Program-made: the position numbers and the translations under genes
The notes under the pieces: generated by a model
The model's database searches: none
Told to the model about the DNA's origin: nothing
Seen by the model: the letters and a program-made list of their open reading frames with translations, nothing else
In this document: positions 34,751-48,000 of the stretch, piece after piece
Layout: each line of letters opens with the position of its first letter
Numbering within the stretch: the first letter of the stretch is position 1
NCBI GenBank assembly: GCA_947650365.1
Contig: OX393553.1
Coordinates: forward strand, 37,291,526-37,355,525
Reading direction: 5' to 3'
Source: Chamaelirium japonicum
Taxonomy: Eukaryota > Streptophyta > Magnoliopsida > Liliales > Melanthiaceae
DNA: 64,000 nucleotides

Positions 34751-35802
34751 GAGTGGGCAACTAAGTTATTGAAGGACAAATGGGTTATTTATTCCTTTGG
34801 TAATTCCGAACAATGGTTAATTGATGAGAGGTGACAGATGGTGACGGAAGGGTTAATGTGCACAACTTAACATGTTTGCTAGGATTGATATGCAAAATAG
34901 TATAATATTAAGGATTTATACGCAATTAGTCATGATTTCATGGATCAATTAAAAAATCAAAGAAAGAAATGTTTCTTGAGAAAACTTCCATTTGCACACT
35001 AAGTTTTTCTCTCCAAACAATTTTTTTAAAAATATTATTACAATTTACCCATGTGTACCATAATGCTTATTTATAGCAATACACCAACCCCCATTTTCTC
35101 TTCACACTACTCTCTTAAACCTTTTTCCCTCCTCTTATCTTTCCTGTAACTCTAACCCTAATACATCATTCTGCTAAACCACACCCATTTTTTAGCAATG
35201 GACAAGCAACACATCATCCTGGAGGATACTAGCATGGACAAGTAATTGGTCGTCTGTAAGGAAGCTAGCATGGAGGTGGTGAGACATAATTTTTTTTGTC
35301 GATTCACAACCTGTTATGCCAACCAGGGTCTAACAAGTACCGATGTGTTCGGCCACCCAGTGCAAAACTAGTAATAGCGTCTTGTGTTGACCACGACAAA
35401 ACATATAACAGTCTTCCAAAATCTATGTTCTGCCAACCAGGGAAGAAACACAATGTTCTATGTTATTCTAACAAGAGCAGAACAATTTGTTCTACGTGCA
35501 AACCTTGCCACTTGAACAGATCAAGATCTTGAATAATCCTTCGTTCTGTGGGTCCATGAGGGTGGGGTGGGGAGTGGGGTTTTGTGTTTGAAACCAAAAC
35601 GGGTGGAGAGGAAATTAACTCAAGGGAGAGGAGCTCGCCAGTGACTCGAGGAGGATGCTAGGGCACCGGTGGCCGTGAGGAGCTAGCCGGTGGCCAGGGT
35701 GGGTGCTAGGACGGAGAGGGGAAAGGGGTTACGACTGGAGGTGAGGGAAGAAGGATGGAAGAAGAAAAAGATTGAGTGTATTGAGAATCCGGTGCCTCCA
35801 AA
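34751..35802. other. Intergenic DNA, no gene seen
   Basis: Short frames only, for example 35,296-35,532, which has no family likeness. Presumed distal upstream region of the IRX10-like gene. Confidence 0.35.
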
Positions 35803-35810
35803 GTTAACTT

Positions 35811-36121
35811 CAGGGATGGCAACGGTGTGATTTTGGGCAAAACTGAAACCACACCGTAACACCGAAACTGCACCGCACCGCACCATACGGTGCATCCCGA
35901 ATGTACCATTATGTAAAACCGAAACCGCACCGTGCGGTTTATCACTAAAACGGTCTAAACGGTGTGGTTTTGATCAACACCAAAACCGCACCGCTATACC
36001 GAAAATAAAAATCAAAATGGCACCGCACCGTGACAGTTTTATATTTTGACAAATCAAAACAGCACTATATGGTGTGATTTGCCGTAGTTTTCGGTTTTAA
36101 ACCGATCCGTTGCCGTCCCTG
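35811..36121. mobile_element. hAT-type non-autonomous element 2, near IRX10 promoter
   Basis: A 311-base element with terminal inverted repeats CAGGGATGGCAACGG and CCGTTGCCGTCCCTG, flanked by a perfect 8-base duplication GTTAACTT at 35,803-35,810 and 36,122-36,129. Inside are ACCGCACCG-type repeats and no coding sequence. It ends 390 bases before the IRX10-like start codon. Confidence 0.93.
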
Positions 36122-36511
36122 GTTAACTTTGGTGAGTCATAACAAATCCCGTCAGTTCAACGGGTTACATACAAACAAAAACCCTTCCTTTAAATAAAGT
36201 CCTTGGTAAGACTTTGAAGCGCTGAGTGCAGACAGAGGGGAGGAGAATGCTGAATGGAGGGAGCCCAGCAGCTCTCCTGGGTTGACGAGGCTAACCTCCC
36301 ATCCTACCCTGACGAAGGCTGACGAGCTCGCTCAAAAGCTACGGATTTCTATTCCTCTCCTCCCAGTACCCAAAAAGGATTGGGTATGTATTTCGATCAC
36401 TGAAGAGCTGAACTCAATCTCTTCCCTTTTTCTTTCTCTTCTGCTCTGATCCTCTGTGATCTTTATTTGGAGAATAGGGTTTCGAGAGGGGGGAAAACGG
36501 GGAGGGGGGGG

Positions 36512-36605
36512 ATGTCGGCTCTTGCCCTTCTTCGTCTTTCCCTTCTCCTTGTGGGGATCGGCGCCCAGGCGCTGGCGCAGGGTCATCGGACGGAGAGGAT
36601 CTCAG
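36512..36605 (+). CDS. IRX10: IRX10-like exon 1
   Basis: Codes residues 1-31 and the first base of Gly32: a hydrophobic signal sequence with likely cleavage after ALA at 22, then RTERIS, which matches the conserved family junction. Donor is CAG|GTGGGT. The upstream TTTAAATAAA near 36,188 could be a TATA-like element, and a 12-residue upstream frame lies at 36,247-36,285. Confidence 0.88.
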
Positions 36606-39600
36606 GTGGGTTTTTATTTCCAAAAGTATTCTTTTCTGCCCTTCATTTCTGCTGGTTGATTTGGGTTCTCCAGCTGGTTCATACATGTTCGGATACACGG
36701 TTCATTGTCATGCTCGTTTAGGCTGGTTTTGTGTTCTTATCAAGCTGGAGTTTTTTGATTTTGTGTCCGGGATTCGGTTTGTCAACATTGATTTCTGGGT
36801 TTTCCGTAAATTTAATTTAAGTAGGAAATTGAACGACTTTGTAGAGTGTGGGGTGTAGTGATTGCTTGTGAAGAAGTTGTTTTTGAGTTGCCAACGTGTT
36901 GATCGGATTAAACTTGCCGTATGAGTTTGGTTACCAAACTGGATTTGTATGAATGGTTCAAAATTTCTAAATATTTTGCAAAAATCTTGCGAAATATTTC
37001 ATTTTTTTGGTCCCCGAAATGAGATTACTTTACTAGTTCAGATATCAAATTTGGGGAGGTTCCGTAATTTCGGCTGGAATTACTGAAATTTTCCAATATT
37101 TCGGTCTAACTTTCCCAATTTTCCCCCTAAATACTCTTAAGCCCTAAAACTCTAGACCCTAAACCCATTTAACAATTCCATTCAACTTATCCGACGTGAT
37201 TGTATTTCGAAAGATGGTTTTGGGTTGTTAGATATGCCATCTAACACCAATTCCAGTTTGGGAAGATCAAATAAGCGAAACCATTTTGCCAAATATTAGG
37301 AGGCCACCCCTTATTATGCTTTGTTTGGCTGCAAGTCTTGGATCCACTGTCCGTGGCCAGCTCCCGCTAAACTCGGTGGTTTTAAAACGTGTATTTTTTT
37401 TATTGTGATTTAAAACCGTCGCATTTCATTAGGAAATGGAGGTCACACCCTGCCGTTATATGGGTCTTGTTGTCGTTCGTGCCTACCCAAGCACACAACC
37501 AAGTCCCGCTCCAGCTAAAATACGTGGTGGTGGCCCGAAAATGCTTTGCCAAAAACACAAAGTTAATACTGAAAACACAAGATTAGAGTGATGATGATCG
37601 TGGGGTCCTTATACAGAATAAAGTGATATATGACCACCATAATTTTTCTTAGCTGTGCGCAGGGGGTTGGGGGTGGGGTGTGGGTGGATGCATTCACTAT
37701 TAAGAAGGATGCAACGAGGACTAACGGAGGGTGCAAGGGCTTCAAATATCACTCCAATTGTCATTGATTTGATTTGTTTTTCTTTGTTGTTTAGTGTAGT
37801 TGGGATTTTTTGATGCAGTACATGTATATGGGAGGGTTAATTTCCCATAGATGGTATGATTAGATGTAGATTAGGTGAGACGATGGTAGATGGAGCATAA
37901 CATAAAAGATATTCAATTCAACATCAAAGGAAGAAAAAAAAAGGGGGGGGGGGCGGGAGGTTCTTTAGGTGTGCCAACCGTAAATTAGTTGAGTCTGCAT
38001 ACTCAAGGCATGGAAAGGACCATGGTACCGTTCCACAAGGGAACAATACCCATGGGTATGAACCTCCATGGGTTTCCTTTTTCTAGCCTCCTTTCTTTCG
38101 ATCCCGTAATTTCTTCTCTCTTTCTCTTTTAATGCTGATGTGGCACATGTGGTCCAAAATATACAAGAGTGGGCCATCTTGGGCTTAAGAGAGGCTTTAC
38201 TATATGAGAAAAGCAGAAAACATCTCTCTATCAAGAGTTTCTCAAATAAATTTGGGGGTTTTCTTCCCCTTCTTCTCTGTCTCTCTTACATTCTTCTTCG
38301 CTTTAGGCTTGAAATTGGCACCAATTGCTCATGGTTCATGCAACTACTATTGACTTGTGCATAAATTCTCAAAATCTGCACAAATTTGCAAAATTGGCTA
38401 CGATCCGTAGAACTTTGGTTCCAATTTTGATCACATTCCACACTCTTTATCTGAGCTACATCAGCTATCTACTACGAGTTCAAGAATTATCCCGCTCATA
38501 TTGTGAGTAAACTGTTTATGTGCATGAAATGGCCAATTCTACATGATTTGATCCAAAACCAAATGTTTGGTCATTACAAACATAACAACCTTCGACTCTC
38601 TTGTGGCTCCATGTTTTATTTGTGCCAAACATACCCAATACTTTGTAAATACATAACACAAAATGTTCCATGAACCTTTTTCAAATTTAATTAATGAAAT
38701 GAGTGGCTTTTAGGGCATGCGGTTGCAACAAAAACAAGGACATGTTCTTGTAGTTTGGAATAGGAAATGGTGATCTCAGTACCCCCATATGCTTATCTAT
38801 TTGGACTTCATATATTTGGTATTTTTCATATTCAATCCACTAGTTTATCCCATGAAATTGCACTTATCCCCAAACTCAAGACCTATGCTATTATATTTTT
38901 TTCTCATCTCCGTGACCCGTCGTTTCATACTATAATTTTATGGTACTTATCCATGTTACCATTTGATCTTAATTTTAGAGCCTTGAACATTCCTTTTTAA
39001 GAATTGTCCTTTTTGTGTTTACTAGAATTAATTCTACAAGTTCTAGATAGTTTGGTTCATTTGCTACCAATCTAGTTTGGTTCATTTGGGAACATCGTAG
39101 GGGGGTTTATTGTGGGAAACCTACATTAGGCTTGAAGTGTTGTAGGAAACATCTCCCCTTAGTCTCAGTCCCGCCATAGGCACCAACTGCTAACAATCGC
39201 ACTCAACCCTACCACTTCCCACCCCACGTTGTACCAACTTGAGAAAGAAAAATACTTGACTGCTATGATATTTTTGCCGACGGGCATGGAGAAACCCATC
39301 ACACATTTGATTCAAACTCTTTCCATCTCTCTCTCTCTATCTCTCATATATGTAATGGTTTGGATATGGGAACCAGGTACTTTGCCACTAAAAGGGCCAT
39401 GATTTCTGGGTGTCTGACCAGCGGCCACGATGATTTGCCTCGTTAGAACTCTGTTTGTATTAAATGACGGAACTCCAACTCAAGCCAAGCCACCACGGAG
39501 AGAGCGGAGCATGATCCCACTAATAGGATGATACGACGCGACCCTATGAACAAGACAATACGACATGATTCTAAAAATGTTAATTTAAGTAATGATGCTA

Positions 39601-42600
39601 TTATTATTTTAAAGAAGTTTCGAGAACCGAGCATACCTTTACCTTGGTATACTCGCCCTCTTTGCTTTTGGTCCCTCCGTCGAATCCTATGAAGCACGGG
39701 TACGAATACCGGTACGGATACGCAGATATGGCAAAACCTTAAAAAAGTATGGTACGGGTATGGCGGGGTACCTGTATAATTTTTTAAAAATAATTTTAGT
39801 ATAATACCAATGATATTTTTTTATAATTAAAAGGTAAAAAAATAAAAATTATTTGTATCTTATTTTTATTAATTTTTCTTATTTATTTCTATTTTTTTGG
39901 AATTTTTTCTCTTCTAATTTTCTATATTTTCTAATTGTTTTCTATTTTTTTTGGACCCGTACTTGTACCCATGTTGTACCGGTGCCATACCCATGTCGTA
40001 TCGGCATTGTACCCTGTTAATGTACATATAGATGGGTCGGGTTTAATGTATAGTCGGGTCGGATTGTATAGTGATACATGTACATATATTGGGCTTGAGT
40101 CCCTCAATGGAATGCATTCTATTCCTCTCCAAACCCTAGCCGTCATCTCCTAACATGGTATCAGAGCACTAGGGTTCTCCCTCGCGGCGACGTCGACGAC
40201 GGTCATCTCCTCCGGCCTCCGTTCACCTGATCGGCAGTCCCCCGGCCCCCCCCTTTCGGCCTCCAGCACCCCCCCGGCCCCCCTTCCGGCCTCCAGCACC
40301 CCGCCGGCCCCCCCTTCCGGCCTACAGCCACCGCCGCCCCCCCCCTTCCGGCCTCCAACACCCCCCCGGCCCCCCTTCCGGCCTCCAGCACCCCGCCGGC
40401 CCCCCCTTCCGGCCTACAGCCACCGCCGGCCCCCCCCATTCTCCACCCGCCCAACCCCCGGCACCCCTCCTTCGCCCTCCAGCACCCCGCCGGCCCCCCC
40501 TTCTCCACCCGCCCACCCCCCCCCCCCCCCCCGCCTCCGCCCTACAGCACCCCGCCGACCCCCCTACAGCCCCCCCGACCCCCCCCGACCCTCCTACAGC
40601 CACCTCCGCCCCCCCTCCAGCCCCCCCCCGCCACCCCCCAGACACCCTACAGCCCCCCCCCCCCCGATCCCCTCCCGACACCCTATAGCCCTCCTCCGTA
40701 CCACCCGCAGCCCCCTTCGCCCCCTCCGCACCACCCGGCTACCCCCTCCGCCCCCCTCCGGCCTCCTCCTGTGCTCCAGCAGCCCACCCGACACCTCCCA
40801 AACACCCCGTCCCCCCTTCCTCTGCCCCGACTGCTCACCCGCCCCCTCCCCTGCAACCTCGCCAGCTCCTGCACCCCATGCTGCCCCACCGCACCACCTT
40901 CTCCTCTGTACCGAACTGCCCGTCTTCTCTGTACTGACTGCCTCAGACCTTCCTTGTGCCGGTTCGCCCCCGTACTTCCGAGATATGGCTTCCTCCAGCA
41001 TCTCTCGGCTCCCATATTGCCTGCACACCGTCGCTGATCGTCGGGTCCCTCCGTCTCCTCGTTTTGCTGGTTTTCTCGGGCCACGTCCCTCCACCACATC
41101 AGTTGACTGTGGACGTCGTCAGGGTCTCCTCCGCCATGATGGCGAGACTGCTGCTGCTGCTGATCGCCCTACTCCAGCACCGCCTACCACCACTCCTGCT
41201 CCGTCTCGGTCTTACTCCGACCGCCTCCAGCGCTTTGAGGAGTTGCTGTTGCGATACCTCGCCTCCACCAGCTCTTCGACAGATCACGGTCTCTCTGCCA
41301 CTCCGGGTACTTCTGCTCAGTCTCGGTCTTACTCCGACCGCCTCCAGCGCTTTGAGGAATTACTGCTTCGGTACCTCGCCTCCACCAGCTCTTCGACAGA
41401 TCACAGTCTCTCTGCCACTCCGGGTACTACTGCTCCATGGATATTCGACTCGGGTGCCTCCTGTCACCTCACCTTTGACTCCACTGTCCTCACTGACTGT
41501 TCTCCCACTACCACCCACCAGGAGGTTCGCACTGCGGATGGGACTCTCGTCCCTATTCCGCAATGTGGATCCGTCACTACTACCTCTGACTCTTCTGGTC
41601 GTCTGACCCTACCCCATGTCCATCATGCCCCCCGTCTTAACATTAATCTGATCTCTATCAGTTCTCTTTGCGACTCTGGTCTGACTGTCACCTTCACCCC
41701 TTCTGTTTGTGTTGTGCAGGATTCGCGGACGGGTCAGAGGATTGGGTTGGGCCGTAGAGCAGGAGGACTTTATCAGTTGGACCATCTCCATGTGTTTTCC
41801 GTTCCTGTTGCGTCTGTCATGTCTGTTACCTCCGATGCCGACCTGTGGCATAGAAGGTTAGGTCACATATCGAGTGATCGACTCAAAAGCGTATTCCGTT
41901 CGGGCGCTTTGGGTCGAGCGTCCTTCTCCCCTCTCTCTGTTTGTACGGGTTGTAGACTAGCAAAGCATCTAGCTCTTCCATTCTCTGCTAGTGCTTCCCA
42001 ATCTGATGCGTTATTTGATTTAGTACATTCGGACATTTGGGGTCCTGCACCTGTTGCATCCATTTCGGGTTACATGTACTATGTGTGTTTCATCGATGAC
42101 TACTCTAGGTGCACCTGGGTTTATCTTATGCGTCATCGGTCTGAAGTCCCTCACATCTTTAGGAGATTCACCACTATGATACACACTCAGTTTGGTCGGC
42201 GCATTAAGACCTTTCGGTCTGATTGTGCCAAGGAGTACCTCTCCTCCGAGATGCGTGAGATTCTTTAGTCTCACGGCACTCTTCACCAGCAGTCCTGTCC
42301 CCACACCCATGAGCAGAACGGCGTTGCCGAACGCAAGCATCGTCATGTCCTTGAGACCGCACGAGCCTTGCTCCTCTCTGCGTCTGTTCCTCACTCTTAC
42401 TGGGCTGAATCTGTCATGACGGCTGTCCACCTCATCAATATCACTCCGTCATCTGCTCTGTCCGGTGCCACCCCATATGAGCGCCTTCACTCCAGCCCAC
42501 CTGACTACTCCCTTTTTCGCACGTTTGGCTGCACGTGCTTCGTTCTTCTTCCTCCCCATGAGCGCACCAAACTCTCTGCGAGATCTGTTCGGTATGTTCA

Positions 42601-45039
42601 CTTGGGGCTCAGTCGGGAGCACAAGGGGTATCGTTGTTACGATCCCTTGGCTCGCCGGATCCGTGTCTCCCGTCACGTTTCCTTTGTTGAGGATGTCCCG
42701 TACTTTTTCCTTGAGTCTCGGGATATTTCCTTGCCTCCTGCGTCACCCTCATCGCCTTCATCACCTCTCCACATCCCCGTTCTACCCCCGTTTTCTGTTG
42801 CCCCACCCACGCCTACTCCACCTCCATCTTCCCCGCCACCACTACCACCACCACCTCCTCAGTCTCCCTCACCACCACCACCTCCACCACCACCACCACC
42901 TCCTCAGTCTCCCTCGCCACCTCCACCACCACCCGTTACTCGTGTCTATGTACGTCGGTCTGCAGCTCCTCCTCCAGAGTCGGTTCACACTGGTACTCCC
43001 TCGCCTGATGCTGCTGCTCCCTCCTCCCCGGTCGTGGATCCTGCTCCTGTTCGGCGCTACCCGGCGTGCGAACATCACCCTCCTGACAGATATGACTACT
43101 TTCCTGACAGGTTTGGCTACTCTGCTTTTCCTTCTGACTCTCCTGACTCTTCTGGCTACTCTGCCAGTGTCTCCTATTCACCATCCTTTCAGGCTTTTCT
43201 TACTACTATGCACACCCATCGGGAGCCCCAGTCGTACCGTGAGGCAGCGTTACATCCAGAATGGCGGCAGGCCATGTCAGTTGAGCTTGAGGCTTTTCAG
43301 CGGACCAAGACCTGGGAGTTGGTGCCTTGTCCCTCCGGGGTGGTGCCTGTTAGCTGCAAGTGGATATTCAAGGTCAAGACTCGACCTGACGGATCCATTG
43401 AGCGGCACAAGGCTCGCCTCGTTGCTCGCGGCTTCTCCCAGGAGTATGGGATTAACTACGAGGAGACGTTTGCTCCAGTTGCTCGGATGACTACTGTGCG
43501 CACCCTCTTAGCTGTGGCAGCTGCTCGAGGGTGGCCTCTCCATCAGATGGATGTCACCAATGCGTTTCTCCACGGTGATCTCTCCGAGGAAGTCTACATG
43601 GCTCCTCCTCCGGGCACTTCAGTTCCTCCAGGGCACGTGTGTCGGTTGCGCCGAGCCATCTATGGGCTCAAGCAGGCCCCTCGTGCCTGGTTTGAGCGAT
43701 TTCGCAGTGCAGTTCTGGCCGCCGGGTTTGTTGAGCGTCACTCCGACTATGCCTTGTTCATTCGCTCCTCCAGTCAGGGCATTGCAGTTCTTCTCCTCTA
43801 TGTGGATGATATGATCATCACTGGGGATGACAGTGCCACCATCGCCTTTCTCCAGCGGCACCTCCAGAGTCAGTTTGAGATGAAAGATCTGGGATCTCTT
43901 CGCTACTTTTTGGGCCTTGAGATTGCCCGGTCAGCTCGTGGTCTGTTGGTCTCCCAGCAGAAGTACATCTCCGACATCCTTGCTGATGCTGCTCTTACGG
44001 ACACGCGCACTGCTGATACACCCATGGAGCTCAATTTGAAGTTTCTCGCTACAGACGGTGAGCCGCTCCAGGATGTCTCCCGCTACCAGAGGCTGGTTGG
44101 GATGCTCGTCTATCTCACCATGACCCGGCCAGACATTGCCCATGCAGTTGGCATTGTCAGTCAGTTTGTTCAGGCTCCACGGTCAGTACATTATGCAGCT
44201 GTTCTTCGGATTATCCGCTACCTCCGGGACACCATCACCCGTTCACTACTGTTTCCCTTCACCTCTCCGTTGGTGCTGCGTGCCTACTCCGATGCAGATT
44301 GGGCAGGAGATGCAGCCACTCGTCGCTCGACTACAGGATACTGTGTGTTTCTGGGTGATTCACTGATTTCGTGGCGCAGCAAGAAGCAGGAGTCTGTTGC
44401 TCGCTCCAGCACCGAAGCCGAATACAGGGCTATGGCTTCCACCACCGCCGAGATTGTCTGGCTTCGCCGTCTTCTGCTCGACTTAGGAGTGGTGATATCC
44501 GGGCCCACTCCTCTCTTCTGTGACAACCGGAGTGCTATTCAGATTGCTAGCAACCCGGTCTTCCATGAGCGAACAAAGCATATTGAAGTTGATTGTCATT
44601 ATGTTCGTCAGGCGTTTATCGACCACACCATCTCCCTGCCTTTCATTTCCTCATCGGAGCAGACTGCTGATTTTCTGACGAAGCCCCTGACGATTGCTCG
44701 CTTCCAGCATTTTCTAGGCAAACTCTCGGTTCATGATCCACCGTGAGTTTGAGGGGGAGTGTTAATGTACATATAGATGGGTCGGGTTTAATGTATAGTC
44801 GGGTCGGATTGTATAGTGATACATGTACATATATTGGGCTTGAGTCCCTCAATGGAATGCATTCTATTCCTCTCCAAACCCTAGCCGTCATCTCCTAACA
44901 TACCCAAATCGGGGTATCCGTACCCCATTAAAAAACGGTGCACCGGGTACGAGAATTGCCATACCCGTACTTGGTACTCGTACGATAGCCCTTTTGAAGT
45001 ACCCTGCTTCACAAGTTGTATCTCTTGTGCCTAAACTAC

Positions 45040-45096
<57 letters not shown>

Positions 45097-48000
45097 AAGA
45101 CGCTTGAGCACCATCTCTCGTTTAGTCTCGCTCTTTGTCATAGCTTGTTGTGGATATTGTCATCGGATCTCAGAAGATCAGTGGAAGATAATGTACGGTT
45201 GATCCTAAGCCCTACTACATAATATGAGTATATGACCATATATATTTATATTAATAAATGTGTGTGTGTGTCACAATTCACAAATCAAGTTGAGATGTGT
45301 GTGTGTGTGTGTGTGTGTGCATGTGTCACAAATTGAGTTGAGATTATGTGTTCCAAGTAGGATCGAATCGAGATTTTTTCGAATTTTCCAACCCAACAAA
45401 CTATTGCATATAAATGTAAGAATACATGGTTTTCTGTAACTTTTATGCTGTATCTTTGCTGCTTGTATGAATTGTGCAGCCTGGAGCCTCTCTCGTTCAT
45501 TTTAAGTTTTGTGTTTTCCCCTGCTGATTGTCTGTTCTGGCCCTTGAGGCATGATTGTTTTGACTTTTCCTTTCCTCCAATAACCTCTCAAGCTCTTTTT
45601 ATTAGTTTTCTAGCTTTCATTTGGGACATAATGAGATTAGTTAGATTATATATCTTCCTTTTACTTCAATTTTTGTGTTTCTATTGTATAAGAATTAGAC
45701 ATTTGTAATATTATTGTATTATTTCTTCGAATTAGACCTTTGCATATATTAATCTGTTATTTCTTCTTCTTTTGTTTGTAACCCATAATCTGTATTTACA
45801 GGATTCAGTATTCAGGTAGATTGAACAGACCAGAGCTAAATGTTAACTGCTTGATTACGAGCGTCAAGTTCTGTTATTAATTTTATTTTAGTAACCACAG
45901 TTTTTTTTTTTATTTCTGTACATCTGTGAATTTCTTAGATTTGCAGTTTTTTTTTTTTTACTTTCCCATCTGATTCTTTCCGTATTTATTATCTTTGTTC
46001 TTTTCCATGGTACGAAAAATCAAAATATTTCGCGAAATAGTTATTTTTTTACATGCACCAAAATGGAATATTTCATGAAATTTCGTGATATTTTATGATT
46101 ATTCGCAATATTTCGCGAAATATGCCGTTTTTTGGATGGCTTGAACTGATGGTCGAAATCGATATTTCAAACCTTGTTCGTTGCAGAATTTGTTAATTCA
46201 TAGTTGCTCTCGTTCCTTTTTTCTTGGACATATCTGAAAGCTCCTATTCTCTTGTTGTAATTTGTAACGGTGCAGGGAGTGCTGGTGATGTGCTTGAAGA
46301 CGACCCTGTCGGAAGGTTGAAGGTGTTTGTGTATGAGCTGCCTAGCAAATACAATAAGAAGATCCTGCAGAAGGATCCTCGATGCCTCACCCACATGTTT
46401 GCTGCAGAGATCTTCATGCATCGGTTCTTGTTGTCGAGTCCTGTTCGAACCCTAAATCCCGAGGAAGCTGATTGGTTCTACACACCTGTGTACACAACAT
46501 GCGACCTAACTCCCAATGGGCTTCCCTTGCCCTTCAAATCACCAAGAATGATGAGAAGCGCAATCCAGCTGATCGCTTCTAATTGGCCTTACTGGAACAG
46601 AACTGAAGGGGCAGACCACTTCTTTGTTGTTCCACATGACTTTGGGGCGTGCTTCCATTATCAGGCAAGGAAATGGCATTTATGCACTGATTTCTTATAG
46701 GCAACTCTGATATGAAATTGTGATTCTATTAGAGATGCATTATAATATAAAAATGATTGGCTCTTGATGCAGACTTCTCCCTTGTAAACAAGCTTCAGAT
46801 TTATTTAAAGTTTATCTAATTGGTCACGACTTCCATTAGCCGGATGATTCTTTGAAGTTAGTCCGGAATCAGTTCGTTATTGGTCTGTTCCTAAATAAAG
46901 ATGGGTTGATATTCATGAGTTTCATGAATTTTAATGATTTACGCATGAAATGCTGTGAATGATTAGAAATTGGTGTCACGTGATTCTGCTGATGTTGCTT
47001 ACATCTCGAGTTATTCCTTCTCCCATGTACTTCTACATAGACGCATCAATTAACTAAGTTTTTATATAGTCGTTTACTTTTTCTTTCTTATTTTCCTAAT
47101 TGAATTTCGTTCGATCCCCCTCCAAATCATTCCCATATGCTACGCTTCTTGCTATGCTTGTAGGTGATGTATCATTTAAGACCATTTTTGGTACTTCGTA
47201 TATGTACTATCAACATAATGAAAATTTCACGATTCTAGGAAGAGAAGGCAATCGAACGGGGGATTCTTCACTTGCTTCAACGTGCCACATTGGTTCAGAC
47301 TTTTGGGCAACGGAATCATGTTTGCTTGCAGGAGGGTTCCATCACCATTCCTCCATACGCTCCTCCGCAGAAAATGCAAGCTCACTTGATTCCTCCCCAC
47401 ACACCTCGATCTATCTTCGTTTACTTCAGGGGTTTGTTTTACGACGTGGGTAACGATCCAGAGGGTGGTTACTATGCAAGGTAAGGATTCTCATTCTTTG
47501 AGTGCTACTTTTATTTGATATTACTATATATAATTCGAGTGAATAAACTGTTCTGTCCATGGCTATGTTTCTATTATGTCGTGCAGAGGTGCTCGCGCTT
47601 CTGTATGGGAGAACTTCAAGGACAACCCTCTATTCGACATCTCGACCGATCATCCGGCTACTTATTACGAAGACATGCAGCGCGCGATTTTCTGCCTGTG
47701 CCCCCTGGGTTGGGCCCCGTGGAGCCCTCGACTGGTCGAAGGAGTGATCTTCGGTTGCATCCCGGTGATCATAGCGGATGATATCGTGCTGCCTTTCGCC
47801 GACGCGATACCATGGGAGGAGATCGGTGTGTTTGTAGCCGAGGAGGACGTGCCGAATCTAGACACGATCCTCACGTCGATATCGCCGGAGGTTATACTAC
47901 GGAAACAGAGGCTGCTCGCGAACCCTTCGATGAAGCAGGCCATGCTGTTCCCACAGCCCGTGCAGCCGGGTGATGCATTCCACCAGATACTGAATGGGCT

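Larger units (their letters stand above)
40015..44900 (+). mobile_element. Element E: young Ty1/copia in IRX10 intron 1
   Basis: The two 141-base LTRs are identical by eye and start TGTTAATGTACATA. The target duplication is TACCC at 40,010-40,014 and 44,901-44,905. The order protease, integrase, RT, RNase H is copia. It lies in the same orientation as the gene. There is one in-frame stop, and no gag capsid or zinc knuckle is recognisable, so it is likely non-autonomous. Confidence 0.95.
39690..45011. mobile_element. Inverted-repeat element split by copia element E
   Basis: The left part, 39,690-40,014, starts TGAAGCACGGGTACG; the right part, 44,906-45,011, ends GTACCCTGCTTCA, the inverted counterpart. 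GGTACGGGTA-type repeats fill both. Element E sits inside it. No target duplication could be read at the outer ends, so the superfamily is open. Confidence 0.55.

Noticed and set aside
40594-41097. Gly/Arg-rich minus-strand frames of 138-167 codons
   Set aside because: Antisense of the C-rich leader repeat of element E; the composition explains them.
42465-43490. 341-codon + frame overlapping element E pol
   Set aside because: An alternative-frame shadow of the integrase/RT coding region, His/Leu-rich because of the poly-proline linker.
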